This document shows positions 48,451 to 58,114 of a stretch of DNA of 64,000 nucleotides, piece by piece (positions within the stretch are counted from its first letter, which is position 1; each line of letters starts with the position of its first letter). The DNA is from Gallionella sp. (lineage in GTDB: Bacteria > Pseudomonadota > Gammaproteobacteria > Burkholderiales > Gallionellaceae). The position numbers and the translations under genes were made by a program. The stretch lies in the NCBI GenBank assembly GCA_028714075.1, contig JAQTMZ010000005.1, positions 162,090 to 226,089 of the forward strand. The letters are read 5' to 3'. Below the pieces are notes generated by a model. It saw only the letters and a program-made list of their open reading frames with translations. It was not told where the DNA came from and did not search any database.

Positions 48451-49434
48451 TCACCCCAGCAATTGTTTCACATGCTCGCGCTCTTCGAGCAGTTCGCGAT
48501 AGCTGTCTTCCATGTGCTTGCGTCCCAGTTCGCTGATCGTCAGGTCTTGCACGATGTGATACTGGCCTTGCTTGCATTTCACCGGGAAGCCGTAGATCAC
48601 GCCTTCGGGTATGCCATAGCTGCCGTCGGAAGGCACGCCCATCGACACCCAGTTGTTGTGATGCGCGCCGAGCAACCAGTCGTGGATATGCGAAATGGCC
48701 GCATTCGCGGCGCTCGCGGCACTGGATAAGCCGCGTGCCTCGATGACCGCCGCGCCGCGCTTCTGCACGGTGGGGATGAATTCATTTTCTACCCAATCCT
48801 CATCTGGCAGGAGGTTGCGCACCAGCGTGCCGCGGATTTCGGTATGGTCCAGATCGGGGTATTGCGTGCTGGAGTGGTTACCCCAAACGATCATTTTCTT
48901 GATGTCGTGGATCGGCTGGAACAGCTTTTGCGCGACTTGCGCGATGGCGCGGTTATGGTCTAGGCGCATCATCGAGGTGAAGTTGCGCGGATCGAGATCG
49001 GGGGCGTTTTTCATCGCGATCAACGCGTTGGTATTGGCCGGGTTGCCCACCACCAGCACCTTGACATGGCGCGCCGCATAATCGTTTAGCAGCTTGCCTT
49101 GCGCGGAGAAAATCGCGCCGTTGGCTTCGATCAGATCCTTGCGTTCCATACCCTTGCCGCGCGGCCGCGCGCCGATCAGCAGCGCGATTTCGGTATCCTT
49201 GAAAGCGATTTTCGGGTCATCGGTGATGATGATCTGTTGCAGCAAAGGAAAAGTGCAATCCTCCAGCTCCATCATCACGCCGCGCAGCATGGTCTGCGCC
49301 TGCGGCAAGTCCAGTAATTGCAGGATAATCGGCTGATCGTGCCCCAGCATGTCACCATTCGCGATACGGAACAGCGCGGCGTAGCAGATTTGTCCGGCGG
49401 CTCCGGTGATGGTGATGCGGATGGGTGCTTTCAT
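48451..49434 (-). CDS. mdh: Malate dehydrogenase
   Basis: A 327-residue NAD-dependent MDH of the betaproteobacterial type. The Rossmann motif [20 protein letters not shown] starts at about 8. Catalytic-region motifs are [13 protein letters not shown] and [20 protein letters not shown] with the active-site His. It oxidises malate to oxaloacetate in the TCA cycle. Divergent from the sdh operon, sharing the ~125-base region that must hold both promoters. Confidence 0.95.
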   Translation of the reverse strand: MKAPIRITITGAAGQICYAALFRIANGDMLGHDQPIILQLLDLPQAQTMLRGVMMELEDCTFPLLQQIIITDDPKIAFKDTEIALLIGARPRGKGMERKDLIEANGAIFSAQGKLLNDYAARHVKVLVVGNPANTNALIAMKNAPDLDPRNFTSMMRLDHNRAIAQVAQKLFQPIHDIKKMIVWGNHSSTQYPDLDHTEIRGTLVRNLLPDEDWVENEFIPTVQKRGAAVIEARGLSSAASAANAAISHIHDWLLGAHHNNWVSMGVPSDGSYGIPEGVIYGFPVKCKQGQYHIVQDLTISELGRKHMEDSYRELLEEREHVKQLLG

Positions 49435-49559
49435 GGTGCGTTCCTTGAGATTAATATGTGCATATCATAATTGTTTTGATTTTATCCCGCCATGCAAAGG
49501 TGTAGCATTGCATAATATGATTTCAGAGGTTCCTATTACTTCATGGCTGAGAATTGACG

Positions 49560-49934
49560 ATGAACAATAAACGCCCCAAACACCTCGCCCTGCATCATAT
49601 CAAATTACCGCTTTCCGGTTTTGTTTCCATTCTGCATCGCGTTAGCGGCCTGATATTATTTCTTGCGTTGCCGCTGTTGCTGCTGATGTTGCAATACAGC
49701 CTGCGCTCCATCGAAACCCATACCCAATTGTTGTCCGTGCTGGCGCATCCGCTGCTCAAGCTGATGCTGCTCGGTTTGCTGTGGGCATTTCTGCATCACT
49801 TTTGCGCCGGGCTGCGCTATCTGGCAATCGATTTGCGCTATATCACAAGCCTTGCGCAGGCGCGCAACAGCAGCAAGGCGGTGATGGTGGTCAGCCTGGC
49901 GCTGACCGTTCTGGCCGGGGTGGAGCTATGGTAA
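49560..49934 (+). CDS. sdhC: Succinate dehydrogenase cytochrome b556 subunit
   Basis: A 124-residue membrane anchor with three hydrophobic helices. The signature HIKLPLSGFVSILHRVSGL near the N-terminus and the haem-ligand His in LLWAFLHHFCAGLRYL are visible. The ATG at 49560 is favoured over an in-frame TTG two codons upstream. It overlaps sdhD by seven bases. Confidence 0.9.
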   Translation: MNNKRPKHLALHHIKLPLSGFVSILHRVSGLILFLALPLLLLMLQYSLRSIETHTQLLSVLAHPLLKLMLLGLLWAFLHHFCAGLRYLAIDLRYITSLAQARNSSKAVMVVSLALTVLAGVELW

Positions 49935-50275
49935 ACCGCGTCGTTGTCGGTGCGCACTACGGTTTGCGCGATTGGCTGGTGCAGCGCGTCACGGCGGCGG
50001 TGATGGCGGTGTACTGCGTGTCGCTGGCTGTCTGCCTGCTGCTGCAACCCCGTCAAGGCTACGACGCATGGACAGAGTTGTTCTCCGGACAGTTGATGCG
50101 CACCTTCACCTTGCTGTTCCTGCTGTGCTTGTTCTATCACGCATGGATCGGCATCCGCGACATCGTGATGGATTACGTGAAACCGGCCGGCGTGCGCCTG
50201 GTGATCCATGTGCTGGTGATCCTGGTATTGCTGCTTTACGCGATATGGTCGGTGCAGATATTGTGGGGGTTTTAA
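49928..50275 (+). CDS. sdhD: Succinate dehydrogenase membrane anchor subunit
   Basis: A 115-residue protein with three membrane helices: [20 protein letters not shown] at the start, [20 protein letters not shown] with the conserved His and DYVKP, and a C-terminal helix ending [10 protein letters not shown]. It pairs with SdhC to bind haem and quinone. Confidence 0.9.
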   Translation: MVNRVVVGAHYGLRDWLVQRVTAAVMAVYCVSLAVCLLLQPRQGYDAWTELFSGQLMRTFTLLFLLCLFYHAWIGIRDIVMDYVKPAGVRLVIHVLVILVLLLYAIWSVQILWGF

Positions 50276-50312
50276 CGCCTTCGAGCCGGAATGTGTAATT
50301 AAGGAAAATATA

Positions 50313-52076
50313 ATGGCAGTTGCAAAAAGAACTTTCGATGTGGTGGTGGTGGGCGCAGGCGGTTCCGGGATGCGTGCGGCGCTGCAACTGGCGCAGGCCG
50401 GTTTGAAAGTGGCGGTGTTGTCCAAGGTGTTCCCGACCCGTTCGCATACCGTCGCGGCGCAGGGCGGCATTGCCGCGTCGCTGGGCAATATCAGCAAGGA
50501 CAGCTGGCACTGGCACATGTACGACACGGTGAAAGGCTCGGATTACCTGGGCGACCAAGATGCCATCGAATTCATGTGCCGCGCCGCGCCGGAGGTGGTG
50601 TACGAGCTGGAACACTTCGGCATGCCGTTCGACCGCCTCGACAGCGGCAAGATTTATCAGCGCCCGTTTGGCGGGCACATGCAGGATTACGGCAAGAACC
50701 CGGTGCAGCGCGCCTGCGCGGCGGCAGACCGCACCGGCCATGCGATGCTGCACACGCTGTACCAGCAGAACGTCAAAGCCAACACGCATTTTTTCATCGA
50801 ATGGATGGCGCTCGACCTGATCCGCGACGAAGACGGCGACGTGCTCGGCGTGACCGCAATGGAAATCGAAACCGGCGAAGTGATGATCTTTCAGGCGCGC
50901 GCCACGCTGTTTGCGACCGGCGGCGCGGGGCGCATTTTCCAGTCCAGCACCAACGCCTACATCAACACCGGCGACGGGCTGGGCATGGCGGCGCGTGCCG
51001 GGATTCCGCTGGAAGACATGGAGTTTTTCCAGTTCCATCCCACCGGCGTGTATGGCGCGGGGGTGCTGATCACCGAAGGGGTGCGCGGTGAGGGCGGCTA
51101 TCTGGTGAACAAGGACGGCGAGCGCTTCATGCCGAAATACGCGCCGAACGCCAAAGATCTGGCCAGCCGCGACGTGGTGTCGCGCGCCATGACCATCGAG
51201 ATCAACGAGGGGCGCGGCTGCGGCAAGCACGGCGACCATGTCATGCTCAAACTGGATCACCTCGGCGACGACGTGATCCGGCAGCGCTTGCCGGGCATCC
51301 GCGAGATCGCGCTGAAATTCGCCCATGTCGATCCGGCCAAAGCGCCGATACCGGTGGTGCCGACCGCGCATTACATGATGGGCGGCATCCCCACCAATTA
51401 TCACGGACAGGTCGTCGCGCCCTATCATCACGGGCCGGAAGAAGTGGTGCATGGCCTGTATGCGGCGGGCGAATGCGCCTGCGTGTCGGTGCACGGCGCG
51501 AACCGCCTGGGCTGCAATTCATTGCTGGACTTGCTGGTGTTCGGGCGCGAAGCGGGCAGGCAGATCATCGAAGACCTGCAAAGCCATCCGCACCCAAAGC
51601 TGCTGCCTGCCGATTCCGCCGAGCGTTCTCTGGCACGCCTGGCGCGGCTGGAAAGCCAGAAGAACGGCGAGCGCGTTTCCGAGGTCGGCGACGCGATGCG
51701 CAGAACCATGCAGAAACATTGCGGCGTATTCCGCTTCCCGGAATTGCTTGCCGAGGGTGTGGAGAAGATCAGAGAGATCGCCGAGCGCGCCGCGCATACC
51801 GAGATTCAGGACAAGAGCAAGGTATTCAACACCGCGCGCATCGAGGCACTGGAACTGGATAACCTGATCGAAGTCGCACAGGCGACCATGACCGCGGCGG
51901 CGGCACGCACCGAAAGCCGCGGCGCGCACGCGCGCGACGACTTCCCGCAACGCGACGATGTGAACTGGCTCAAGCACAGCCTGTATTTCCGCGAAGGGCG
52001 ACAGCTCAGTTACAAGCCGGTGCGGCTCAAGCCGTTGACTGTGGAATCGTTCCCGCTCAAGGCGCGGGTTTATTAG
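50313..52076 (+). CDS. sdhA: Succinate dehydrogenase flavoprotein subunit
   Basis: A 587-residue flavoprotein. FAD-binding starts [20 protein letters not shown]; covalent FAD His is in [13 protein letters not shown]. Substrate motifs [20 protein letters not shown] and [19 protein letters not shown] are intact. It oxidises succinate to fumarate on the cytoplasmic face. Confidence 0.96.
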   Translation: MAVAKRTFDVVVVGAGGSGMRAALQLAQAGLKVAVLSKVFPTRSHTVAAQGGIAASLGNISKDSWHWHMYDTVKGSDYLGDQDAIEFMCRAAPEVVYELEHFGMPFDRLDSGKIYQRPFGGHMQDYGKNPVQRACAAADRTGHAMLHTLYQQNVKANTHFFIEWMALDLIRDEDGDVLGVTAMEIETGEVMIFQARATLFATGGAGRIFQSSTNAYINTGDGLGMAARAGIPLEDMEFFQFHPTGVYGAGVLITEGVRGEGGYLVNKDGERFMPKYAPNAKDLASRDVVSRAMTIEINEGRGCGKHGDHVMLKLDHLGDDVIRQRLPGIREIALKFAHVDPAKAPIPVVPTAHYMMGGIPTNYHGQVVAPYHHGPEEVVHGLYAAGECACVSVHGANRLGCNSLLDLLVFGREAGRQIIEDLQSHPHPKLLPADSAERSLARLARLESQKNGERVSEVGDAMRRTMQKHCGVFRFPELLAEGVEKIREIAERAAHTEIQDKSKVFNTARIEALELDNLIEVAQATMTAAAARTESRGAHARDDFPQRDDVNWLKHSLYFREGRQLSYKPVRLKPLTVESFPLKARVY

Positions 52077-52086
52077 GAGCGGTCTG

Positions 52087-52782
52087 ATGAAATTTAAAAT
52101 TTACCGCTACAACCCGGATACCGACACTGCACCGTACATGCAGGACTACGAGCTGGACATCGAGGCGGGCGACAAGATGCTGCTGGATGCCATCCTGTTG
52201 CTGAAGGAGCAGGACGACAGTCTGTCGCTGCGCAAGTCCTGCCGCGAGGGGGTATGCGGCTCGGATGCGATGAACATCAACGGACGCAACGGCCTAGCGT
52301 GCATCACGCCGCTCTCGTCGCTGAAAGAGCCGGTCACGCTGCGCCCGCTGCCGGGTCTGCCGGTGATCCGCGATCTGATCGTGGACATGACGCAATTCTT
52401 CAAGCAATACCATTCGATCAAACCTTACCTGATCAACAACGATCCGCCGCCCGAGACTGAGCGGTTGCAATCGCCCGCGCAGCGCGAGCATCTGAATGGC
52501 TTGTACGAATGCATCCTGTGCGGTTGCTGCACCACCGCCTGTCCGTCATTCTGGTGGAACCCCGACAAGTTTGTCGGCCCGGCGGGATTGCTGCAGGCAT
52601 ATCGCTTCATCGCCGATACGCGCGACCATGCCACCAGCGAACGCCTGGATGATCTGGAAGACCCGTATCGTTTGTTCCGCTGCCACACCATCATGAATTG
52701 CGTGGATGTGTGTCCAAAAGGATTGAGCCCGACCGGAGCGATTGGCCATATCAAGGATTTGATGGTCAAGCGCATGGTGTAG
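52087..52782 (+). CDS. sdhB: Succinate dehydrogenase iron-sulfur subunit
   Basis: A 231-residue protein with the three expected clusters: 2Fe-2S in SCREGVCGSDAMNINGRNGLA, 4Fe-4S in CILCGCCTTACPSFWWN and 3Fe-4S in CHTIMNCVDVCPKGLSP. It carries electrons from SdhA to quinone. Confidence 0.96.
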   Translation: MKFKIYRYNPDTDTAPYMQDYELDIEAGDKMLLDAILLLKEQDDSLSLRKSCREGVCGSDAMNINGRNGLACITPLSSLKEPVTLRPLPGLPVIRDLIVDMTQFFKQYHSIKPYLINNDPPPETERLQSPAQREHLNGLYECILCGCCTTACPSFWWNPDKFVGPAGLLQAYRFIADTRDHATSERLDDLEDPYRLFRCHTIMNCVDVCPKGLSPTGAIGHIKDLMVKRMV

Positions 52783-52804
52783 TGATGTGGGAGCGGGAGA
52801 TAAA

Positions 52805-53041
52805 GTGGATAGAGAGTTGGAGCGGGTACGCTGGCGCGCGCGGCGCGGTTTGCTGGAGCTGGACATCGTGCTGGGGCGCTTTATCGAGGCGCACTATGCG
52901 CGGCTTGACGAGGCCGGGAAACAGGCGTTTGATGTGTTGCTGGATATGCCCGACAACCCGCTGTGGGATATGATTGCAGGCAGGAGGGAAGCGGCGCCGG
53001 GCGAACAGCAGGTGTTGCTGGAAAAGATTAGGGCGGTTTAA
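52805..53041 (+). CDS. sdhE: SdhE flavinylation factor
   Basis: A 78-residue protein of the SdhE (YgfY/Sdh5) family with the RGxxE motif in WRARRGLLELDIVLGRF and PDNPLWDMI near the C-terminus. It promotes FAD attachment to SdhA. The GTG at 52805 with GGGAGA just upstream gives the family N-terminus; GTG 52787 is an alternative. In betaproteobacteria the next gene is usually gltA, but here two caspase-related genes intervene. Confidence 0.88.
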   Translation: MDRELERVRWRARRGLLELDIVLGRFIEAHYARLDEAGKQAFDVLLDMPDNPLWDMIAGRREAAPGEQQVLLEKIRAV

Positions 53042-53110
53042 CGCTCAGAATCAAGTGTCAATCTGCATGTGGAATAGTTCGTTTATGAAGTGCCGCAATA
53101 GCGAGAGGAG

Positions 53111-53662
53111 TTGTTCATAAAAAATATATTCTTGAAAAGTGTTGAGCGGCAGCGCGGCGCGGCCATCGTGGTGGTAATGGCGATACTGGCACTGGCGGCA
53201 GGCTTGGGCGGATTGTTCGATGTCAGCAAGACATCGCCCCGCGCCCTGCTGGAGCAAGCCCTGCGCAGTGCCGACCCGGCATGGGGCGTGACAGTCGCCG
53301 CAGACAAACAGGAGTTGCGCATAGGCCGCGATCACATGAGCCTGCGGATACACACCGCACGCTCCGGCTATTTGTTGGTGCTACAGGCCGGTACCGACGG
53401 CAAAACCCTGCAACTCATCTTTCCCAATGACCTGGACAAGGAAACCGCCATCCCGGTTGGCGAAACAGTACTGCCGCGCCTTGACTGGCGATTTGATGCC
53501 GCCGGTCCCGCCGGAGAAGGAGCCTTGCTGGTCGTGGTTACCGCCAATGCGCCGAATGTCGGTGCGATCCGCACCACATTGGCTCGTGGCAGTCTGCCGG
53601 ACTTAGGCGCTGGCTACGGCGCAGCCCTTGCCACATGGCGGGAAACCGAGCCAAAAAAGTAG
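53111..53662 (+). CDS. DUF4384-like domain protein, membrane anchored
   Basis: About 183 residues if the TTG at 53111 is used; no ATG is well placed, and GAGGAG ends directly before that TTG, so the start is uncertain. A hydrophobic N-terminal segment (AAIVVVMAILALAAGLGGLF) should anchor or export it. The rest matches the C-terminal domain of the caspase at 33733: SGYLLVLQAGTDGKTLQLIFPND, then LLVVVTANAPN, then AGYGAALATW. It may be a fragment of a former caspase-DUF4384 protein or a stand-alone partner of the caspase that follows. Confidence 0.6.
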   Translation: MFIKNIFLKSVERQRGAAIVVVMAILALAAGLGGLFDVSKTSPRALLEQALRSADPAWGVTVAADKQELRIGRDHMSLRIHTARSGYLLVLQAGTDGKTLQLIFPNDLDKETAIPVGETVLPRLDWRFDAAGPAGEGALLVVVTANAPNVGAIRTTLARGSLPDLGAGYGAALATWRETEPKK

Positions 53663-53740
53663 GGCGCATTCCATGCACCAAACGCACGGCAAATTGACAC
53701 GGTGCATAAAATGCACGAAGCTGACCCACAGGAGAATAAA

Positions 53741-56404
53741 GTGAAAGCGTTAAGAATTATCTTGCTGGCACTGGTATTCACCGCGTTTCAGGCCAATGCC
53801 GACGACGAACGCAACCTCGCCGTCAAGCAGGTGAACAACGCCGTAAGCGAACAGCGCATCGCGCTGGTCATCGGCAACGGCGCCTACACCAGTTCTCCGC
53901 TCAAAAACCCGGTCAACGACGCCAAGGACATGGCGAAAAAGCTGCGCGGCCTCGGCTTTGACGTCATCGAGCGCAGCAACATGCAAACCAAACAAATCGG
54001 CGCAACGCTCCGCGAATTCCGCAGCAAGCTGGTGCCGGGCGCAGTCGCACTGGTGTTCTACGCCGGGCACGGGCTACAGATCAAGGGTATCAACTACCTA
54101 CCCGCCGTGGATGCCGACATCAACTCCGAGGAGGATGTACCCAACCAGAGCCTCGGTGTGAATCAGATCATGGACGTGCTCGATGAATCCAAGACCCGCC
54201 TCAACCTGGTATTTCTCGACGCTTGCCGCAACAACCCTTACGCGCGCAGTTTCCGCTCCGCAGACAAGGGGCTGGCGCGCGTCAGCGCACCGTCCGGCAC
54301 GCTGATTTCGTATGCCACCCGCCCGGGCAGTATCGCGGCGGACGGCAACGGGCGCAACGGCCTGTACACCAGTAAACTGCTCGCGCAGATGGACAGCAAC
54401 CTTCAGATCGAACAAACCCTCAAACGCGTCGTCACCGCAGTCAAGGCCGCCTCGCAAGGCAAGCAGGAACCGTGGATGGAAGGCAGCATCGAGGGAGACT
54501 TCTGCTTTGCCGGTTGCGCGGCGGGCGGAACACAAGTAACGAGCCTGGTTCCCGTGCCGGTACACGTCAAAACCAAAGAAGAAATCGAACAGGATGCGTG
54601 GGACAGTGTGCGTGACAGCGGAAGCATCAGTTCGATTCAGGAATATCTGAAACAGTACCCGAAAGGCCGGTTTGCCGGGCAGGCACGGATACTCATCACG
54701 AGCCTCAAAAACGCCCCGTCCAAACCCGCCGAACCGACAGCCTCACCCGCCCGCGAAGACAACGAAACCGCGCTGTGGACGGAAGCACAGAAAGGCAACA
54801 GCAAGGACGACTACGACGCCTACCTCGCGCAATATCCCAAGGGTAAATATGTCGCACTGGCCAGGAGTCGCATCAAAAAACTGCAGGACGAAGCCGCCAA
54901 CGAAGCCAGTCGCAAAGAGCAGGGCGCATGGGAAGCCGCCGACAAGTCCGGCAGCGAAGACGGTTACCAGGGCTACCTCAAAGGCTGGCCATCCGGGAAA
55001 TACGCGAGCCTGGCACAGGCGCGGCTACGCAAACTGCAAAGCGATCTTGCTGCCCAAACAGCACTTCGCAATACCATCAAAGAGATATTTGAGCTGGCAA
55101 AGAAGGGAGACTCTGCCAAGCTTGAGGAACTCAAGGAATTGGCCGGCAAGGGCAATGCTGATGCACAGGGATATTTGGCGCGGATATACTTCAATGGCTG
55201 GGGCGTCAAGAAGGATTATGCAGAGGGTCTGATATGGGCTCGCAAAGCGGCTGAACAGGGGAACAGCGATGGACAAAGTGCACTCGGCGCTTCTTTGGTT
55301 TATGGTTTTGGCGCTGCAAAAGATGAGACGGAAGGGGTCAAGTGGTATCGCAAGGCCGCAGAGCAGGGAAACGCTAAAGCGCAAATAAATCTCGGCTGGG
55401 CGTATACAAATGGGCGAGGCGTAGCGAAAGATGAGTCGGAGGCGGCCAAGTGGTTTCGCAAGGCCTATATCCAGAACCTTGCGGTCGCAGAGCAAGGGGA
55501 CGCTGAAGCTCAAGCCAATCTCGGGCGGGCATATGCAAACGGGCAAGGCATCGCAAAAGACGAGGCGGAGGCGGTCAAGTGGTTTCGCAAGGCTGCGGAG
55601 CAGGGGAATGCTGCAGGGCAAGCCAGTCTCGGGCAGGCGTATGCAAACGGGCAAGGCGTCGCGAAAGACGAAGCGGAGGCGGTCAAGTGGTATCGCAAAG
55701 CCGCAGAGCAGGGGGATGTTGACGCGCAAAACAATCTCGGGGTGATGTATACAAACGGGCAAGGTGTAGCGAAAGACGAGGCGGAGGCGGTCAAGTGGTA
55801 TCGCAAGGCTACGGAACAGGGAGATGCTTATGGGCAATACAATCTCGGGTTGGCATATGGAAACGGGCGAGGCGTGGCGAAAGACGAGGCGGAGGCGGTC
55901 AAGTGGTACCGCAAAGCCGCAGAGCAGGAAAATGCTGGCGCGCAAATCAATCTCGGGTGGGCGTATGAAAACGGGCGAGGCGTCGTGAAAGACGAGGCAG
56001 AGGCGATTAAGTGGTACCGCAAAGCCGCAGAGCAGGGGCATGCTGTAGGGCAAGCCAATCTCGGGCGGGCGTATGACCACGGGCGAGGCGTGGCGAAAGA
56101 CGAGGTGGAGGCGGTCAAGTGGTACCGCAAAGCCGCAGAGCAGGGGGATGCTGGTGGGCAAAACAATCTCGGATCGGCATATGCAAACGGGCAAGGCGTC
56201 GCGAAAGACGAGGCGGAGGCGGTCAAGTGGCACCGCAAGGCCGCGGAGCAGGGGGATGTTAATGGGCAATACAATCTCGGGCGGGCATATGCAAGCGGGT
56301 TGGGCGTCGCGGAAGACAAAGCGGAGGCGCTCAAGTGGTATCGCAAGGCCGCGGAGCAGGGGCATGCAAAAGCGATAAACATACTTAAGAATATTTCAAG
56401 GTGA
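53741..56404 (+). CDS. Exported caspase with YL-YP modules and eleven Sel1 repeats (copy 3)
   Basis: An 887-residue protein from GTG 53741 with AGGAGA upstream. Signal peptide MKALRIILLALVFTAFQANA. Caspase domain to about 260 with His110 (YAGHG) and Cys162 (DACRNN). Three YL-YP linker modules lie at about 277-434 (EQDAWDSVRDSGSIS..., ETALWTEAQKGNSKD..., EQGAWEAADKSGSED...). Residues 471-873 are eleven 36-residue Sel1 repeats (AQANLGRAYANGQGIAKDEA type), with a 7-residue insert in the third, then a half repeat. Sel1 arrays bind proteins. Unlike copies 1 and 2 the caspase DNA differs at many third positions, so it is an older paralogue. Confidence 0.87.
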   Translation: MKALRIILLALVFTAFQANADDERNLAVKQVNNAVSEQRIALVIGNGAYTSSPLKNPVNDAKDMAKKLRGLGFDVIERSNMQTKQIGATLREFRSKLVPGAVALVFYAGHGLQIKGINYLPAVDADINSEEDVPNQSLGVNQIMDVLDESKTRLNLVFLDACRNNPYARSFRSADKGLARVSAPSGTLISYATRPGSIAADGNGRNGLYTSKLLAQMDSNLQIEQTLKRVVTAVKAASQGKQEPWMEGSIEGDFCFAGCAAGGTQVTSLVPVPVHVKTKEEIEQDAWDSVRDSGSISSIQEYLKQYPKGRFAGQARILITSLKNAPSKPAEPTASPAREDNETALWTEAQKGNSKDDYDAYLAQYPKGKYVALARSRIKKLQDEAANEASRKEQGAWEAADKSGSEDGYQGYLKGWPSGKYASLAQARLRKLQSDLAAQTALRNTIKEIFELAKKGDSAKLEELKELAGKGNADAQGYLARIYFNGWGVKKDYAEGLIWARKAAEQGNSDGQSALGASLVYGFGAAKDETEGVKWYRKAAEQGNAKAQINLGWAYTNGRGVAKDESEAAKWFRKAYIQNLAVAEQGDAEAQANLGRAYANGQGIAKDEAEAVKWFRKAAEQGNAAGQASLGQAYANGQGVAKDEAEAVKWYRKAAEQGDVDAQNNLGVMYTNGQGVAKDEAEAVKWYRKATEQGDAYGQYNLGLAYGNGRGVAKDEAEAVKWYRKAAEQENAGAQINLGWAYENGRGVVKDEAEAIKWYRKAAEQGHAVGQANLGRAYDHGRGVAKDEVEAVKWYRKAAEQGDAGGQNNLGSAYANGQGVAKDEAEAVKWHRKAAEQGDVNGQYNLGRAYASGLGVAEDKAEALKWYRKAAEQGHAKAINILKNISR
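55151..56359 (+). repeat. 108-bp tandem repeat array coding Sel1 units
   Basis: Eleven near-identical in-frame units of 108 bases, one with a 21-base insert. The high DNA similarity, e.g. GCGAAAGACGAGGCGGAGGC recurring, points to recent unit amplification. Confidence 0.9.
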
Positions 56405-56440
56405 GGCATTCAAGCAGGCAAGTTGTAACTACGACAGCTA

Positions 56441-56510
56441 GGTAGGGTGGGCACCCCGTGCCCACGCGGTGATTGAATGAATCGGTGGGCAGCGGTTGCC
56501 CAGTCTGCGA
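56441..56510. repeat. GGGTGGGCAC...GTGCCCAC palindromic repeat
   Basis: TAGGGTGGGCACCCCGTGCC and the following CGGTGGGCAGCGGTTGCCCA are two palindromes just before gltA, of the same family as at 15660-15722 and 63855-63880. Confidence 0.55.
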
Positions 56511-56570
56511 ATGGATTTTAAAAATTGCATGGAACGCGGGCATCCTGCCCGCAAACGTTGGGAGGAAATT

Positions 56571-57860
56571 ATGGAAAGCAAACGCGTTGCAACATTGACT
56601 CTGGATGACGGGCGCAGTGTCGAATTGCCGATATTGTCCGGTACGCTTGGAGCGGATGTGCTCGACATTCACAACATCACCAAGCTTGGTCTGTTCACTT
56701 ATGATCCGGCGTTTTTCGCCACGGCCAGCTGCACCTCGAAGATCACGTTCATCGACGGCGATGCCGGGTTGCTCTACTACCGCGGCTACCCGATCGAGCA
56801 ACTGGCCGAGCATTCCGATTTTCTCGAAGTGTGCTATCTGCTGCTGAACGGCGAATTGCCTGATGCCGCGCAGGCCGCCGGGTTCAAGGATATCGTCACG
56901 CACCACACCATGGTGCACGACCAGATGGCGAAATTCTTTTCCGGCTTCCGCCGCGATGCGCATCCGATGGCGGTGATGGTCGGCGTGGTGGGCGCACTGT
57001 CGGCGTTCTATCACGATTCGCTGGACATCAACGACCCGCGACACCGCGAGATTTCGGCGATGCGCATGCTGGCGAAAGTGCCGACCATCGCGGCGATGGC
57101 GCACAAATACTACACCGGCTCTCCGTTCATGTACCCGAAGAACAAATACGGCTATGCGGAAAACCTGATGTACATGATGTTCGCTCATCCGGCTGAAGAT
57201 TACGAGCCCAACCCGGTACTGGTGCGCGCGCTGGATCGCATCCTGATCCTGCATGCCGACCATGAGCAGAACGCCTCCACCTCGACGGTGCGCCTGGCTG
57301 GCTCGAGCGGGGCGAACCCGTTCGCCTGCATCTCTTCCGGCATCACCGCGCTGTGGGGCCCGGCGCACGGCGGCGCAAATGAGGCCGCGCTGAAGATGCT
57401 GGAAGAGATCGGCGATGTGTCGCGCGTGAAAGAATATGTGCAGGGCGTGAAGGACAAGAAATACCGCCTGATGGGATTCGGCCACCGCGTTTACAAGAAC
57501 ATGGATCCGCGTGCCGCGGTGATGCGCAAGACCTGCTACGAAGTGGTCGAAGAACTCAAGCTGGGCAACCACAAGCTGTTCGAGCTGGCGCTGGAACTGG
57601 AGCGTGTCGCCCTGAGCGACCCGTATTTCATCGAGCACAAACTGTATCCGAATGTGGATTTCTATTCCGGCATCGTGCTGCGCGCGCTGGGCATCCCGGT
57701 CAACATGTTCACGGTGATCTTTGCAGTGGCGCGCACCGTCGGCTGGATCTCGCAATGGAACGAAATGATCGCGGATACCGACCACAAGATCGGGCGCCCG
57801 CGCCAGTTGTATCGCGGCGCGACCAAGCGCGATTTCGTGCCGATGGGTAGCCGTGGATAA
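56571..57860 (+). CDS. gltA: Citrate synthase
   Basis: A 429-residue type II citrate synthase. Motifs: [71 protein letters not shown] with the active His, [15 protein letters not shown] and [11 protein letters not shown]. It condenses acetyl-CoA and oxaloacetate. The ATG at 56571 has GGGAGG upstream; an upstream in-frame extension runs through a palindromic repeat and is not coding. Confidence 0.95.
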   Translation: MESKRVATLTLDDGRSVELPILSGTLGADVLDIHNITKLGLFTYDPAFFATASCTSKITFIDGDAGLLYYRGYPIEQLAEHSDFLEVCYLLLNGELPDAAQAAGFKDIVTHHTMVHDQMAKFFSGFRRDAHPMAVMVGVVGALSAFYHDSLDINDPRHREISAMRMLAKVPTIAAMAHKYYTGSPFMYPKNKYGYAENLMYMMFAHPAEDYEPNPVLVRALDRILILHADHEQNASTSTVRLAGSSGANPFACISSGITALWGPAHGGANEAALKMLEEIGDVSRVKEYVQGVKDKKYRLMGFGHRVYKNMDPRAAVMRKTCYEVVEELKLGNHKLFELALELERVALSDPYFIEHKLYPNVDFYSGIVLRALGIPVNMFTVIFAVARTVGWISQWNEMIADTDHKIGRPRQLYRGATKRDFVPMGSRG

Positions 57861-58114
57861 ACCTGAAAAATTACTGTCCGCAGATTTCGCAGATTAACTG
57901 CGGGCTGGTAATAGCTGGTTTGAAGGAAAATTCCGTTCGTCCTGAGCTTGTCGAAGGACTCTGGTTGCGTAGCTGGTGGTTCGACAGGCTCTGATGGAAC
58001 AACTAAGTATTGACTAAGCACGATAACCCCATGCTAAGTCACTACTTAACCACGAACGGTTATTAGGCTCACCACGAACGGTTATTGGGTTAAGCGGGAG
58101 GTTCCGAACAGATC
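57861..58114. other. Intergenic region with dispersed repeats
   Basis: Contains GTCCGCAGATT...GCAGATTAA, a TCCTGAGCTTGTCGAAGGA / GGTTCGACAGGCTC inverted pair at about 57933-57993, and two direct copies of CCACGAACGGTTATT near 58050 and 58073. No gene is seen. Confidence 0.5.

Noticed and set aside
55025..56409. Long antisense frames opposite the Sel1 repeats
   Set aside because: Open only because the sense repeats avoid certain codons periodically; the Sel1 sense reading is unambiguous.
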